A DNA stretch of 64,000 nucleotides from Planomicrobium okeanokoites. GTDB taxonomy: Bacteria > Bacillota > Bacilli > Bacillales_A > Planococcaceae. The notes below the pieces were generated by a model. That model was given only the letters and a program-made list of their open reading frames with translations, ran no database searches and had not been told where the DNA came from. Position numbers and translations under genes: made by a program. Below are positions 39,477 to 51,057 of the stretch, in pieces (positions within the stretch are counted from its first letter, which is position 1; every line of letters begins with the position of its first letter). Location of the stretch: assembly GCF_003428875.1 (NCBI RefSeq), contig NZ_QQRS01000008.1, positions 18,445-82,444 of the forward strand. The letters are read 5' to 3'.

Positions 39477-39501
39477 ATTCACAAGTTGTTCCGGTGTTTT
39501 T
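39456..39501. terminator. Terminator between BrkB-like gene and SE1561-like gene
   Basis: A perfect 20-bp stem (AAAAACACCGGAACAACTTG and its complement) around AATTCA overlaps the stop codon. A and T runs on both sides could serve both convergent genes. Confidence 0.92.
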
Positions 39502-39526
39502 TGGCGATATTTGGTTATTTAAACAA

Positions 39527-39721
39527 TCAGTTCTCATCGGTAGGCCGTGTTTTGAATTGCTGCATTTTATCGTCCAATTCATCAACCATCGTGATTAAAC
39601 GATCAATATCTTCCAGTTCTGCGGTTTCCGGTTCAATCGAATCAAGGACTTCCAGGAACATGTTCAAACGTTGTTTCATATAACTTACTTGCTTTTCTCT
39701 ATCGGTAATGGATTTTCCCAT
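39527..39721 (-). CDS. SE1561-family small protein
   Basis: A 64-residue acidic helical protein: MGKSITDREKQVSYMKQRLN, then DSIEPETAELEDIDRLITMV. It matches the pattern of the Bacillales SE1561 family, of unknown function. I start it at ATG 39721; the longer frame lacks a better ribosome site. Confidence 0.75.
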   Translation of the reverse strand: MGKSITDREKQVSYMKQRLNMFLEVLDSIEPETAELEDIDRLITMVDELDDKMQQFKTRPTDEN

Positions 39722-39876
39722 AAGGCACACCTCATTTCGCATTCTATCGTAGCTGATTTACCAATGGATTTCAATCAAACATAGGTAAAAAGAAGATTTT
39801 AATAGTTTTTCCATTTAGAATATTTACTTAATTATATTTCTGTGTTAGTGTATGAGTAATCAATAGAGAGGAGGCC

Positions 39877-39915
39877 ATGATGAATAGTCGAAACCATTTA
39901 CTAACTAACAAGTAA
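39877..39915 (+). CDS. Possible 12-codon leader peptide
   Basis: GAGAGGAGG is followed at 5-8 bp by tandem ATGs and a 12-codon frame (MMNSRNHLLTNK) ending in TAA. It sits alone in a 320-bp stretch with further signals downstream: a second strong ribosome site at 39917-39925, a CCGGC-ACAA-GCCGG hairpin and a terminator. Translation is plausible from the ribosome site but unproven. I know no family for it. Confidence 0.35.
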   Translation: MMNSRNHLLTNK

Positions 39916-39990
39916 AAGGAGGGGGTTCGAACATTTCACCGGCACAAGCCGGAAAATGGTCTTATGAGAAAAGATGAAAATGGAAATCTA
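39916..39990 (+). other. Leader-like stretch with orphan ribosome site and hairpin
   Basis: AGGAGGGGG (39917-39925) is followed at 7 bp by ATT rather than a usual start codon, opening a 14-codon frame that ends at 39977. CCGGC/GCCGG forms a short hairpin inside it. A further ten-codon ATG frame begins near 39964. No longer gene is visible. The stretch reads like an attenuator or small-RNA gene rather than a protein gene. Confidence 0.3.
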
Positions 39991-39992
39991 AC

Positions 39993-40039
39993 ATAAAAGC
40001 TCAGTCGTGATCTGGCATACAGATACGGACTGAGCTTTT
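39993..40039. terminator. Bidirectional terminator before osmC-like gene end
   Basis: AAAAGCTCAGTC pairs with GACTGAGCTTTT around a 21-nt loop. It can end the small plus-strand transcript and the minus-strand osmC-like gene. Confidence 0.8.
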
Positions 40040-40045
40040 ATTGAT

Positions 40046-40426
40046 TTATACGAGTTCGTATGTTTCCACAATTTCAATCGAATCTTCCACAGAACGGACC
40101 ATCGAACAATTCTTTCTTGTCAGCTCCATCACACGCGGCATTTTCGAATCATTGATATCGCCTTTGATCAGGAAATGCAGATGGACTTTTGAAACGCGTC
40201 CCGCTTCTTCATCGATGCGTATAATTTCTTTTACTTCCACCTGTATATCTTCTGCAGGCATCCGTTGTTTTTCCAGAACTTTCCTTATAATTCCAGCGCT
40301 GCAGACTGCAAGGGAAGCCACCAGCAACTGATATGGCCGGAAACCGTACTCCTCATTTGTTGAAACGGCCAGTTCACCAAAAGGCAAATCGCCCGAAAAA
40401 CCATTTTCAGTCATTGAAAATTTCAT
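40046..40426 (-). CDS. OsmC/Ohr family protein
   Basis: A 126-residue OsmC-fold protein: FRPYQLLVASLAVCSAGIIRKVLEK on the central helix with one active-site-type Cys, and a second Cys in LTRKNCSMVRSV. The two-Cys pattern suggests thiol-dependent (hydro)peroxide reduction, though this YhfA-like branch is poorly studied. GGAGGAGATGG precedes ATG 40426. Divergent from yfkF. Confidence 0.85.
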   Translation of the reverse strand: MKFSMTENGFSGDLPFGELAVSTNEEYGFRPYQLLVASLAVCSAGIIRKVLEKQRMPAEDIQVEVKEIIRIDEEAGRVSKVHLHFLIKGDINDSKMPRVMELTRKNCSMVRSVEDSIEIVETYELV

Positions 40427-40506
40427 CTTCCATCTCCTCCTTATGATAAAATTGTATCTGAATTCCATTCAAATACAAAAGAAGGTGCTTACTGGAAGGA
40501 GCCATC

Positions 40507-41688
40507 ATGAAAAATTACTTGCAAAGTGACAGTGGGCGTTTCTGGATCCTTGTCGCTATAGTATCGATCTCCGGGTTTTCGCAGGGTATGCTGTTGCCGC
40601 TCATCGCGGTTATTTTTGAGCAGGATGGCGTGTCATCTGCTTTAAACGGATTGAGTGCCACCGGCTTATACATAGGTACATTAATTATCGCACCCTTTAT
40701 GGAACCTCAATTGCGGCGTTTCGGTTTTAAACCGATCATCATAATTGGCGGTGGACTTGTCATCTTGTCCCTGTTGCTGTTCCCGTTATGGAAATCAGTC
40801 CTGTTTTGGTTCTTCCTGCGGATCCTGATTGGTGTTGGAGACCAGGCGCTGCATTTTTCGACCCAGACCTGGATCACCAGTACATCCGCACAGAATCGCA
40901 TGGGCAGGAACATTGCCATATATGGGATGTCATTCAGCATTGGATTTGGAGCTGGACCGTTATTTGTGCCTCTCGTTAATATTTTTGAAGCGTTGCCGTT
41001 TATCATATCGGGGCTTTTATGCCTCACGGCCTGGGTTCTCGTTTTCTTCCTGCGCAATGATTTCCCTGAAACTACGACAAGTGCCATGACGGCAAGTGGA
41101 ACGTTAAGCCGTTTTAAAGCTGCTATCGTCATTGGCTGGTTCGCTTTTTTGCCGCCGCTTGGTTATGGATTCCTGGAAGCTTCCTTAAATGCCATCTATC
41201 CTGTATACGCCCTGAGGCAGTCGATAGATGTTTCCATGGTTTCCTATATGCTCGCCGCGTTTTCGCTCGGTGCCATTGCAACTCAGCTGCCACTTGGTGA
41301 ACTTAGTGACAGGATCGGCAGGCGCAAAGTTTTGCTGCTTGCACTGTTCGGTGGTGCAGCTGCATTTGGCACGGCCAGCTTGTTTGAATCGAATGCATGG
41401 GTAACTTTGGCATTTTTCATCCTAGCCGGTATGTTCGTCGGTTCGACTTTTTCACTGGGAATCTCCTATATGGCAGATCTCATGCCGAGGGAACTGCTGC
41501 CTACAGGCAATTTATTGTGCGGCATAGCATTCAGCATCGGAAGCTTGGCAGGACCTGTGCTTGGCGGATTATTTTTGGATGTTACAGAAGAGCTGAGTTT
41601 CCTTTTGCTGATCGCTTTGATACTGCTCATCATTTTCGCCATCATCGCCTTACGGGGCAATAAAATCAGCAAGCCCGCATCCGGTTGA
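40507..41688 (+). CDS. yfkF: MFS transporter YfkF
   Basis: A 393-residue, 12-helix major facilitator with GFSQGMLLPLIAVIFEQDG in helix 1, the mid-protein LGELSDRIGRRKVLLLALFG (motif A type) and a Gly-rich helix 11 (GIAFSIGSLAGPVLGGLF). Gene order near yfkK and the YfkH-like gene supports the YfkF assignment. Transport substrate unknown. GGAAGGAG precedes ATG. Confidence 0.85.
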   Translation: MKNYLQSDSGRFWILVAIVSISGFSQGMLLPLIAVIFEQDGVSSALNGLSATGLYIGTLIIAPFMEPQLRRFGFKPIIIIGGGLVILSLLLFPLWKSVLFWFFLRILIGVGDQALHFSTQTWITSTSAQNRMGRNIAIYGMSFSIGFGAGPLFVPLVNIFEALPFIISGLLCLTAWVLVFFLRNDFPETTTSAMTASGTLSRFKAAIVIGWFAFLPPLGYGFLEASLNAIYPVYALRQSIDVSMVSYMLAAFSLGAIATQLPLGELSDRIGRRKVLLLALFGGAAAFGTASLFESNAWVTLAFFILAGMFVGSTFSLGISYMADLMPRELLPTGNLLCGIAFSIGSLAGPVLGGLFLDVTEELSFLLLIALILLIIFAIIALRGNKISKPASG

Positions 41689-41701
41689 ATTATATAGCAA
41701 C

Positions 41702-41740
41702 AAAAAGAGACTTCCGATTTCAAACCGGAAGTCTCTTTTT
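41702..41740. terminator. Bidirectional terminator, yfkF / m5U methyltransferase
   Basis: AAAAAGAGACTTCCG pairs perfectly with CGGAAGTCTCTTTTT around 9 nt; it ends at the stop codon of the minus-strand gene. Confidence 0.92.
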
Positions 41741-43104
41741 CATTTCAAAACAAGTTTCGTTACAGATTCAACCTGTGCCGTCTGTGGGAACATATCGACA
41801 GGCTGGATGTATTCGATCCGGTAGATTTTCGTCAATTGCTGCAGATCCTTCGCCAGTGTGGAAGGATTGCACGACGTATAAACGAAACGTTTCGGCTTCA
41901 CCTTCAGGATCGTTTTCAGCAGGGAGTCAGCCAGTCCGGTGCGAGGCGGATCTACAGTCAGTACATCAGGAACAAAATTTTCATTGCTCCAGACATCCAG
42001 CCATTTTTCCGCAGTCCCGGTTACGTATTTCGCTTTGACGCCTTGCCGTTTCGCATTTGCCTTTGCATCGACCACACTGTCATGGATGGTGTCCATGCCG
42101 CGGAGTTCGCCAGCGCCATCAGCAAGCCATAAACCGATTGTACCGACGCCGCAATAAGCATCGACGACTTTTTCGGTGCCGGTCAACTCTGCAGCGCGTT
42201 TAATTTCGTCATACAATTTGACTGTCTGCTTTGGGTTCAACTGGAAAAAGGCGCGGGCGGAAAGGTCAAAGGCAAGTTCCCCCAATTTTTCGTGGATGGT
42301 ATCTTTGCCATATAAAGTAACCGTCTCTTCACCGAAAATAAGCGATGTTTTTTCTGGGTTGATATTCTGGACAATCGAGACAAGATTAACATCCAAGTTT
42401 TTCAGCTTTTCCAGCAGCAATTCCTTTTTGGGAATTTTAGAGCGGGTTGTCACCAGCACCAGTTGAATTTCACCTGTTTCAATGCCGGTGCGGACGACAA
42501 TTGTCCGGATAACGCCTTGCATCGTTTTGCCATCATAGATCGGAATACGCAATTCTTCGAGAATCCGCTTCACTGAGTTGGTGATGACAGTGGTATCCGG
42601 ATGCTGAACGATGCATTGTTCGATATCGAGTAATTGATGGGAACCTTCCGCAAATAAACCCGCGATGACTTTTGAACCTTTCAGCCGTGTCTGGAACTGG
42701 CTTTTATTGCGGTAATGCCATGGATCTTCCATGCCGATCGTTTTTTCGATTTTGACATCGACGCCTTTCAAATAACGTTCGAGCGCCTGGACCACCAGAT
42801 CCCGCTTTTCAACGAGCTGCTGGTCGTATGTCAAATGCTGAAGCTGGCAGCCGCCGCATGCTTCATAGACTGGGCAGGGTGGAGTCTGGCGGTGAGGGGA
42901 AGGTTTCCGCATTTTGACAATCCGGGCTTCCGCGAAATTCCGTTTGACTGATGTAATTTGTGCTGTGATTTCTTCGCCGGGCAGTGCACCGGCGACAAAA
43001 ACAACATTCCGTTTAAAGAAACCGATGCCTTCGCCGTTGATGCCAAGCCTTTTGATCGTCAACGGAAATTTCTGGCCGGTCTCCATTATGGGTTTTTCAT
43101 TCAT
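41740..43104 (-). CDS. Second RNA m5U methyltransferase (TrmA/RlmCD family, YfjO-like)
   Basis: A 454-residue paralogue of RlmCD at 13775-15139. It keeps the TRAM domain, a [10 protein letters not shown] iron-sulfur site with a fourth Cys in [31 protein letters not shown] and the catalytic Cys in [13 protein letters not shown]. subtilis also has two such proteins (YefA and YfjO); position in the yfk/yfh block suggests YfjO, whose target is not established. ATG 43104 follows AAGGA. Confidence 0.87.
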   Translation of the reverse strand: MNEKPIMETGQKFPLTIKRLGINGEGIGFFKRNVVFVAGALPGEEITAQITSVKRNFAEARIVKMRKPSPHRQTPPCPVYEACGGCQLQHLTYDQQLVEKRDLVVQALERYLKGVDVKIEKTIGMEDPWHYRNKSQFQTRLKGSKVIAGLFAEGSHQLLDIEQCIVQHPDTTVITNSVKRILEELRIPIYDGKTMQGVIRTIVVRTGIETGEIQLVLVTTRSKIPKKELLLEKLKNLDVNLVSIVQNINPEKTSLIFGEETVTLYGKDTIHEKLGELAFDLSARAFFQLNPKQTVKLYDEIKRAAELTGTEKVVDAYCGVGTIGLWLADGAGELRGMDTIHDSVVDAKANAKRQGVKAKYVTGTAEKWLDVWSNENFVPDVLTVDPPRTGLADSLLKTILKVKPKRFVYTSCNPSTLAKDLQQLTKIYRIEYIQPVDMFPQTAQVESVTKLVLK

Positions 43105-43145
43105 AGTGCACACGTCCTTCTTTTGGTCATCCCTACATTATAGCC

Positions 43146-44045
43146 TTATTTATAGATATCAGCCAGAGCTGATCTCAGATCGGGGTATGCAAATTCGAAA
43201 CCATGCTGCTGCAGAACTTCCGGCAGTACGCGCTGTCCTTCAAGAACGAGGCGGCTTTTGTCGCCGAGCACAGCTTTTAGGGCGAACTCAGGCACCGGGA
43301 ACCAATGCGGACGCCCCAAAGCGTGTCCGACTTCTTTGCCGAAATCCTTCATGCGCTTCGGATAGGGAGCGGTCACATTAAATGGTCCACTCAGTTCTTC
43401 TGTTTCAATAGCGAATAAAACCGCGCTGGCGACGTCATGAATGTGGATCCACGACAGCCATTGCCGGCCGGAACCGACTGTGCCGCCTCCAAAAAGCTTG
43501 TAAGGAAGGGCCATCAACGGCAAGGCACCTTCTTTTTTGCCAAGGATAATGCCAAATCGTCCATACGCTACCCTCACGCCGAAGTCTTTCGCTTGATCTG
43601 CAAGGCGTTCCCATTCGATAACAGTTTCAGCAAGGAAGTCGTCGCCGCGTTCCGTCGATTTCTCTGTATAGGATTTTTCCGTTGACGCAGGATAAATACC
43701 GACAGCGCTTGCATTCACCAGTACTTCAGGTTTTCGTTCCATTTCCTTGATGATGCGCAGCACTTCATTGGTCGATTCGACGCGGCTGCTGTAAATAAGT
43801 TTCTTCTGTTCATCATCCCAGCGTCCATCGTTGATGGATGAACCTGCCAGATTTACAAAAGCATCGATGCCTGCCAGTTTCTTTTCCGGTTCTGCGCCAT
43901 CTGTCAGCCACTCAACATAATGGATGCCGTTGTCTGATGGTTTCGGGCTTCTCGTCAGGATGAAAACTTCGTGTCCGTGCTGAGTGAATAATTTCGTCAT
44001 TTCATTGCCGGCAAAGCCGGTTCCTCCAGTGATTGCAATCTTCAT
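43146..44045 (-). CDS. yfhF: TIGR01777-type NAD(P)-dependent epimerase YfhF
   Basis: A 299-residue extended short-chain dehydrogenase/epimerase with GGTGFAGNEMTKL for dinucleotide binding, FVNLAGSSINDGRWDD, ASAVGIYP, and the C-terminal DUF1731 block (EVLQQHGFEFAYPDLRSALA). Relatives include human SDR39U1 and the cell-division-linked YfcH of E. coli; the reaction is unknown. GGAGGCG lies before ATG 44045. Divergent from recX as in B. subtilis. Confidence 0.9.
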   Translation of the reverse strand: MKIAITGGTGFAGNEMTKLFTQHGHEVFILTRSPKPSDNGIHYVEWLTDGAEPEKKLAGIDAFVNLAGSSINDGRWDDEQKKLIYSSRVESTNEVLRIIKEMERKPEVLVNASAVGIYPASTEKSYTEKSTERGDDFLAETVIEWERLADQAKDFGVRVAYGRFGIILGKKEGALPLMALPYKLFGGGTVGSGRQWLSWIHIHDVASAVLFAIETEELSGPFNVTAPYPKRMKDFGKEVGHALGRPHWFPVPEFALKAVLGDKSRLVLEGQRVLPEVLQQHGFEFAYPDLRSALADIYK

Positions 44046-44137
44046 GCCTATCGCCTCCATTTCCTATATAGTACCCTGAATCGATGCATTTAAGCTCTTA
44101 AAAGGGTATACTGAATAAGGAAGAGAGGTGCCGCTGA

Positions 44138-44944
44138 ATGCCTATAATCACAAAGATCACACAGGGGAAAAACAATCCGGAACGCTATAATATTTTTCTG
44201 GAGGAAAAGTTCGCTTTCAGTGTTGATGAAACGGTGCTTGTCAGATATCAATTGACCAAAGGCAAAGAGCTGGACCAATGGACCATCGAAGAAATGAACT
44301 TCGAAGATGAAATCCGTAAAGCGTTCAATAAAGCCCTTGATTTTTTAAGCTTCAGGATGCGCAGTGAAAATGAAGTGCGCCAGAAGCTGAAAGATAAAGA
44401 ATTCGGGGAAGCAGTAATAGATGAAGCCATTAAAAAATTATATGAATTGAATTTTCTTGACGACCGCGCTTTTTCGGAAGCATTGATGCGGACGCAGATG
44501 AGATCATCAAAAAAAGGACCGAAAGCGATCCAGCAGGACATGCAAAAGAAAGGGATTGATAAACAGGTGCAAAAAGATGTTCTCGCTTCCTATTCAGAAG
44601 AAGAGCAATTAGAGCTCGCCAAGGAGATGGCTGAAAAAATCGCCGATAAAGAAAAGACGAAAACACCAAGGCAGATTGAACAGAAAATCAGTGATACCCT
44701 TCTTCGTAAGGGTTATTCGTATTCATTGATCAAATTGGCAATCGCCGATCTGGATTTAGATAAAGATGAAGACCAATGGACGGATATTGTAGCGGCACAG
44801 GGTGATAAATTGTGGCGTAAACACAGCGGCAAGCTGACCGGCTACGACTTGAAATCGAAAGTGAAGCAAGGTCTTTACCAAAAAGGGTTTCCTGCTGAAG
44901 TGATCAACGAATACTTGGAAAAAAAGGAGAACGAAGATGAGTGA
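44138..44944 (+). CDS. recX: RecA modulator RecX
   Basis: RecX limits RecA filament growth. The 268-residue protein has three tandem three-helix repeats (for example FLSFRMRSENEVRQKL, then ELNFLDDRAFSEALMR, KGPKAIQQDMQKKGI) and the extra N-terminal region usual in Bacillales. Gene order yfhF-recX-yfhH is conserved. GAGAGGTG precedes ATG; a TATACT -10 lies at 44107-44112. Its last 8 bp overlap yfhH. Confidence 0.95.
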   Translation: MPIITKITQGKNNPERYNIFLEEKFAFSVDETVLVRYQLTKGKELDQWTIEEMNFEDEIRKAFNKALDFLSFRMRSENEVRQKLKDKEFGEAVIDEAIKKLYELNFLDDRAFSEALMRTQMRSSKKGPKAIQQDMQKKGIDKQVQKDVLASYSEEEQLELAKEMAEKIADKEKTKTPRQIEQKISDTLLRKGYSYSLIKLAIADLDLDKDEDQWTDIVAAQGDKLWRKHSGKLTGYDLKSKVKQGLYQKGFPAEVINEYLEKKENEDE

Positions 44945-45269
44945 GGAAAAACGCTATAACCAGATGGACGAACAGGAATTGCGGACGGAAATCGCGCGGC
45001 TGAAGGAAAAAGCGCGGAAAGCCGAACAGCTCGGAATCATCAACGAATTTGCGGTATTGGAGCGCAAAGCCATTATGGCGGCGTCCTACCTGTTGGATCC
45101 GGAAGATTTCAAAAAAGGGGAAGTCTACCATATAGAAGGAGATCCCAATGTATATTTCCAAATCGATTATCTGAAAGGCCGATTTGCATGGGGTTACCGT
45201 CTCGGGGGAGAAAAATATACAGAGGCATTGCCGATATCCATGCTGCGTCCTTTAAAAGAAGGGAAGTAA
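44937..45269 (+). CDS. yfhH: YfhH family protein (DUF1811)
   Basis: A 110-residue protein: an N-terminal helical hairpin (EQELRTEIARLKEKARKAEQ) followed by an SH3-like strand region (EVYHIEGDPNVYFQIDYLKG). Function unknown. It overlaps the end of recX, so translation is probably coupled. Confidence 0.9.
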   Translation: MSEEKRYNQMDEQELRTEIARLKEKARKAEQLGIINEFAVLERKAIMAASYLLDPEDFKKGEVYHIEGDPNVYFQIDYLKGRFAWGYRLGGEKYTEALPISMLRPLKEGK

Positions 45270-45273
45270 AAAG

Positions 45274-45525
45274 ATGAAAGAACTTATCGAACAATTAACA
45301 TACGAGCTGCAGGAAAAGAATCCGAAAATAACCGAAGAGAAAGCAAGAACATGGATCGAGCTGCTGGCATCGGATTTTGAATCATCCTATGCGAAAGCGG
45401 GCTATGATTACCAAGGAACAGAAGTGGTGGAAAAAGTTGTCCGCCAGTGGATCGACAGCTACGGTGAAAATATCCATGAATTTGCAGCGAGTAATCCAAA
45501 ATATGCTCACTTGCTGAATGATTAG
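45274..45525 (+). CDS. yfhJ: YfhJ family (WVELL-type) small protein
   Basis: An 83-residue protein with the signature tryptophan segment (ARTWIELLASDFESSYAKAG, a WIELL variant of WVELL) and NIHEFAASNPKYAHLLND at the end. Function unknown. It is the third gene of recX-yfhH-yfhJ, 4 bp after yfhH with GAAGGGAAG before ATG. Confidence 0.88.
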   Translation: MKELIEQLTYELQEKNPKITEEKARTWIELLASDFESSYAKAGYDYQGTEVVEKVVRQWIDSYGENIHEFAASNPKYAHLLND

Positions 45526-45555
45526 TTCAAGCTTCACAGGTTGGAAAGCAATACA

Positions 45556-45583
45556 AAAACGCACACCCTGGAGTGTGCGTTTT
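45556..45583. terminator. Bidirectional terminator, yfhJ / yfhP
   Basis: AAAACGCACAC and GTGTGCGTTTT pair perfectly around 6 nt between the convergent genes. Confidence 0.9.
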
Positions 45584-45593
45584 GTGGTTGCCA

Positions 45594-46574
45594 TCAATTA
45601 TGGCTGAAATCCAATTTTTTCCGAAGCTTGTCTTCGCTGAAAATCCAGCCGGTATATGAGTTGAGGATATTATAATCCTGGTCCAGATGGGCAACTGCCA
45701 CAAAAGGGTAATAATCATTGCTGCGGTATCTGAGATCAATTAACCTTACTTCATAGATATCACCATATTCGTTGATTTCCCAGCGATAAAGTGGTGAAAA
45801 TGATACAAACGCTGAAAGGTTCTTGTCTTTGAGCGCCGTCTGGATCAATTCACTTTCCGGCAAAGGCTTCTTCATGAACTTGTCGTAGAAGTTGATTGTC
45901 CGTCCATATGCGCGTCCAACGTAATGGTGTTTATCTGTATCTGCTGCGATCCGCCAATGGAAGAAACGCATTGTGGGCGCAACGAATATTTCAGTGGCGC
46001 CAGGGACAGTATTCCTGATTGCGTGTTTGATAGCAGATTGCAGGGCAAATCGTGATATATAATAAAACACCAGCACGGTATACAGGATGCTGATGGTCCA
46101 TACCGGATCTGCGCCGAATGCCCAGATCATCAAAGCAATGACATGTGCGCCGAAAATAATGGGATCGAAAGTATTGATGACCCCAAGAGCTACCCATTTA
46201 TTCGAAAACGGCCTCAATGCCTGGGTGCCGTACGAATTGAAGATATCGACAAAAACATGCAGAACAACAGCGAGGAACGTCCACAGCCAAAGATGGAGCA
46301 GATTCACTTCCGGGAAAATGAACCATAATGCGCCGCTTAATAAAAGCGGCCAGGTCAATACAGCCGGAATCGAATGGGTTGCACCTCTGTGGTGACGTAT
46401 GTAGACTGCGTTGTCCCGCAATTTGAGCACGGTATCAACATCCGGGATCTGCGAGCCGATGATGGTTCCTGCGATGACTGCTGTCATGGTTACAGTATCA
46501 GTCGCTACAACAGGGTCAGCCATTGCGAGGCCGCCGAGCGCGATGCCCATGACGAGGTGTGTGCCTGTATCCAT
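45594..46574 (-). CDS. yfhP: Membrane-bound metal-dependent hydrolase YfhP
   Basis: A 326-residue DUF457-type protein. It starts MDTGTHLVMGIALGGLA, has DVDTVLK and a YIRHHRGATHS metal-type His/Asp set, then four or five membrane helices and a soluble C-terminal domain. In B. subtilis YfhP/YhfP relatives influence an adjacent operon, but the reaction is unknown. The position next to mutY (yfhQ) matches B. subtilis. Confidence 0.9.
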   Translation of the reverse strand: MDTGTHLVMGIALGGLAMADPVVATDTVTMTAVIAGTIIGSQIPDVDTVLKLRDNAVYIRHHRGATHSIPAVLTWPLLLSGALWFIFPEVNLLHLWLWTFLAVVLHVFVDIFNSYGTQALRPFSNKWVALGVINTFDPIIFGAHVIALMIWAFGADPVWTISILYTVLVFYYISRFALQSAIKHAIRNTVPGATEIFVAPTMRFFHWRIAADTDKHHYVGRAYGRTINFYDKFMKKPLPESELIQTALKDKNLSAFVSFSPLYRWEINEYGDIYEVRLIDLRYRSNDYYPFVAVAHLDQDYNILNSYTGWIFSEDKLRKKLDFSHN

Positions 46575-46700
46575 CGTCTCATCCCCCTTCGGAAAAATTT
46601 GCTTTATGACGGCTGTCTCTTGTAAAGATATCCGTCGCTGCTACTTATTACATACCCTGAATACAAATGAAATAATCTAGAATCAATGGAGGGTTCCACT

Positions 46701-48514
<1,814 letters not shown>

Positions 48515-48559
48515 TTTTTTGCCTTTCTCGCCGTATTACTGTATGTTTTCAGAATTGAT

Positions 48560-48568
48560 TGATATAAT
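48560..48568 (+). promoter_or_regulatory. Extended -10 promoter of ygaC
   Basis: TGATATAAT gives the TGn extension and a perfect TATAAT (48563-48568), about 50 bp before ygaC. Confidence 0.6.
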
Positions 48569-48617
48569 ATTGAAATAGCAGATAATATAAGGGCTTAGAC
48601 GAGAAGGTGGGATGGAC

Positions 48618-49160
48618 ATGGCGATTCCCGCAGAGGGAGAAACGATACAAATCCACAGCTACAAGCACAACGGCCGAATCCACCGTGTCTGGCAGGAAAC
48701 AACTGTTTTGAAAGGGACGAATAACATTGTAATCGGTGCAAATGAACGGACCCTGGTAACCGAATCGGATGGCAGGACGTGGCTCACACGTGAGCCTTCA
48801 ATTTGTTATTTTCATGCGGAGCATTGGTTCAATATCATTTGTATGCTTCGTGATGATGGGGTCTATTATTATTGCAATATCAGTTCACCATTCGTATATA
48901 ATAATGGTTCTTTGAAGTATATCGATTACGACCTGGATGTAAAAGTGTTTCCGGACATGTCTTACACATTACTGGATGAAGACGAATATGAAGACCATAA
49001 AAGGCAGATGGGGTATCCTGAAGTGATCGACCAGATTCTTTATCGCAATGTTGAAAAGCTGATCGGTTGGATCAAACAGCGCAGAGGCCCGTTTGCCCAG
49101 GACTTCATCGAAGTATGGACGGACCGTTATGAGTTTCACAGACATAATAGGATCCGCTGA
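48618..49160 (+). CDS. ygaC: DUF402 protein YgaC
   Basis: A 180-residue DUF402 protein: [16 protein letters not shown], then [32 protein letters not shown] and the metal-binding [13 protein letters not shown]. Relatives are nucleoside di- and triphosphatases (Ntdp/SA1684 type), so it probably hydrolyses nucleotides with a divalent metal. I chose ATG 48618 at good distance from AGGTGGG; ATG 48612 is too close. Order fabL-ygaC-ygaD is conserved. Confidence 0.88.
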   Translation: MAIPAEGETIQIHSYKHNGRIHRVWQETTVLKGTNNIVIGANERTLVTESDGRTWLTREPSICYFHAEHWFNIICMLRDDGVYYYCNISSPFVYNNGSLKYIDYDLDVKVFPDMSYTLLDEDEYEDHKRQMGYPEVIDQILYRNVEKLIGWIKQRRGPFAQDFIEVWTDRYEFHRHNRIR

Positions 49161-49168
49161 GTAGTATG

Positions 49169-49198
49169 AAAACCTGTTGCCGGCCAACAGGTTTTTCA
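49169..49198 (+). terminator. Terminator of ygaC
   Basis: AAAACCTGTTG pairs with CAACAGGTTTT around CCGGC, followed by a T run. Confidence 0.88.
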
Positions 49199-49225
49199 TT
49201 TTGAAGAAAGAATGGAGTGAACAGT

Positions 49226-50986
49226 TTGAGCGATAAGAAACAAAGCAGCATGAAACGGTACATGCATTTTGTAAAGCCATATTATTGGCAAATAGCATTA
49301 ACTATCCTTATTGGTATATTTAAATTTGCAATTCCACTTTTCATCCCTTTGCTGATCAAAATTGTCATTGACGATATCATCGGAGCGGAGGCGTTGTCGA
49401 GCCAGGAAAAATTGGAGCAGCTTTACCTCTGGCTGGGCGGAACGGCAATCGTGTTCTTTCTGCTTCGGCCGCCGATCGAATATTTCCGGCAATATTACGC
49501 GCAATATGTAAGCAATAAAATCCTCTACGACATCCGCGGATATCTTTACGGACACCTTCAACGGCTAAGCCTCAGATACTATGCCAACACACGCGCCGGA
49601 GAAATCATCTCACGCGTCATCAACGACGTAGAACAGACGAAAAATTTTGTGATGATCGGATTGATGAATGTCTGGCTCGATCTGGCGACGATTCTTATCG
49701 CCATCGGTATTATGCTGTCGATGGATGTCTCACTGACTGTCGTGGCTTTATTGGCGTTTCCATTCTATGCGCTCAGTGTGAAGTATTTCTTTGGCCGCCT
49801 GCGCGATTTGACACGTGAACGTTCCCAGGCACTGGCGAATGTCCAGAGTTATCTTCATGAACGTGTCCAGGGAATGAGCATCATCAAAAGTTTTGCTCTG
49901 GAGAAGCATGAGCAGAAAATCTTCAATGACACCAATGATCAATTTTTGGACAAGGCAATCGACCATACAAAATGGAATGCGAAAGCTTTTGCAGTCGTCA
50001 ATACCATTACCGACGTAGCACCTTTGCTGGTGATCGGCTATGCGGGCTATCAGGTTATTCAAGGCAATTTGACCCTGGGAACAATGGTTGCGTTCATCGC
50101 ATATATTGAACGTCTTTATAATCCGTTGCGCCGGCTTGTCAATTCTTCGACTACGCTTGTGCAATCTTTGGCATCGATGGACCGTGTATTTGAATTGGTC
50201 GATGAAGATTATGACGTTACTGATAAAAAAGGTGCACGTGATTTGAAAGTCGTGGATGGCAAACTGGAGTTCCGCAACGTTTCCTTCCATTATAATGATG
50301 GCGGAACTGAAGTCCTTTCCGATATGAGTTTTACGGTGAAACCGGGCCAGACCGTTGCACTGGTTGGAATGAGCGGCGGCGGGAAGTCCACTATTGTATC
50401 ACTGATCCCCCGGTTTTATGATGTGACGGGCGGCGGCATCTATATGGATGACCATAACCTGAAAGATGTCAGCATCCATACACTCCGTGACCAGATCGGT
50501 CTTGTGCTTCAGGATTCGATTCTTTTCAGTGATTCGGTCAAAGCCAATATCCTGATGGGGAAACCGGATGCTACAGACGCAGAAGTCGAAGCGGCTGCAA
50601 AAGCGGCAAACGCCCATGCTTTCATTGAATTGCTGCCGGAAGGCTATGACACCAAAGTCGGAGAACGGGGCGTGAAATTATCAGGGGGGCAGAAACAGCG
50701 TATTGCGATTGCCCGAGTATTCCTGAAAAATCCGCCGATGCTGATTCTCGATGAAGCGACTTCTGCACTTGATCTGGAAAGCGAAGCGCTGATTCAGGAC
50801 TCTCTTGAGCGTTTGGCACACGACCGGACAACATTAATTGTTGCCCATCGTTTATCGACAATCACCCATGCCGATCAAATACTTGTTATTGACCATGGCG
50901 TTCTCAAAGAACAGGGGACGCATGACGAATTGATGAAACGGGAAGGGGTCTACCATAACCTTTTCCAAGTTCAGCATTTCAATTAA
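49226..50986 (+). CDS. ygaD: ABC transporter, fused permease and ATPase (YgaD)
   Basis: A 586-residue type IV exporter half-transporter: six membrane helices in residues 1-320, then the ATPase with Walker [10 protein letters not shown], the Q loop, [13 protein letters not shown] and [11 protein letters not shown]. Such homodimers export lipids, drugs or peptides; the substrate of YgaD is unknown. I chose TTG 49226, 8-9 bp after GGAG, over GTG 49217 that overlaps it; rlmCD uses the same arrangement. Confidence 0.88.
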   Translation: MSDKKQSSMKRYMHFVKPYYWQIALTILIGIFKFAIPLFIPLLIKIVIDDIIGAEALSSQEKLEQLYLWLGGTAIVFFLLRPPIEYFRQYYAQYVSNKILYDIRGYLYGHLQRLSLRYYANTRAGEIISRVINDVEQTKNFVMIGLMNVWLDLATILIAIGIMLSMDVSLTVVALLAFPFYALSVKYFFGRLRDLTRERSQALANVQSYLHERVQGMSIIKSFALEKHEQKIFNDTNDQFLDKAIDHTKWNAKAFAVVNTITDVAPLLVIGYAGYQVIQGNLTLGTMVAFIAYIERLYNPLRRLVNSSTTLVQSLASMDRVFELVDEDYDVTDKKGARDLKVVDGKLEFRNVSFHYNDGGTEVLSDMSFTVKPGQTVALVGMSGGGKSTIVSLIPRFYDVTGGGIYMDDHNLKDVSIHTLRDQIGLVLQDSILFSDSVKANILMGKPDATDAEVEAAAKAANAHAFIELLPEGYDTKVGERGVKLSGGQKQRIAIARVFLKNPPMLILDEATSALDLESEALIQDSLERLAHDRTTLIVAHRLSTITHADQILVIDHGVLKEQGTHDELMKREGVYHNLFQVQHFN

Positions 50987-51021
50987 AAACAATTCTCTTC
51001 CATAATATAGGTGTTTATAAG

Positions 51022-51057
51022 AAGCCAGCCGGGTAAATAACCGGCTGGCTTTTTTTC
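51022..51057 (+). terminator. Terminator of ygaD
   Basis: AAGCCAGCCGG pairs perfectly with CCGGCTGGCTT, followed by seven T residues. Confidence 0.92.

Noticed and set aside
49748..50290. 180-codon open frame on the minus strand
   Set aside because: It is antisense to the conserved permease part of ygaD, with no ribosome site or recognisable motif.
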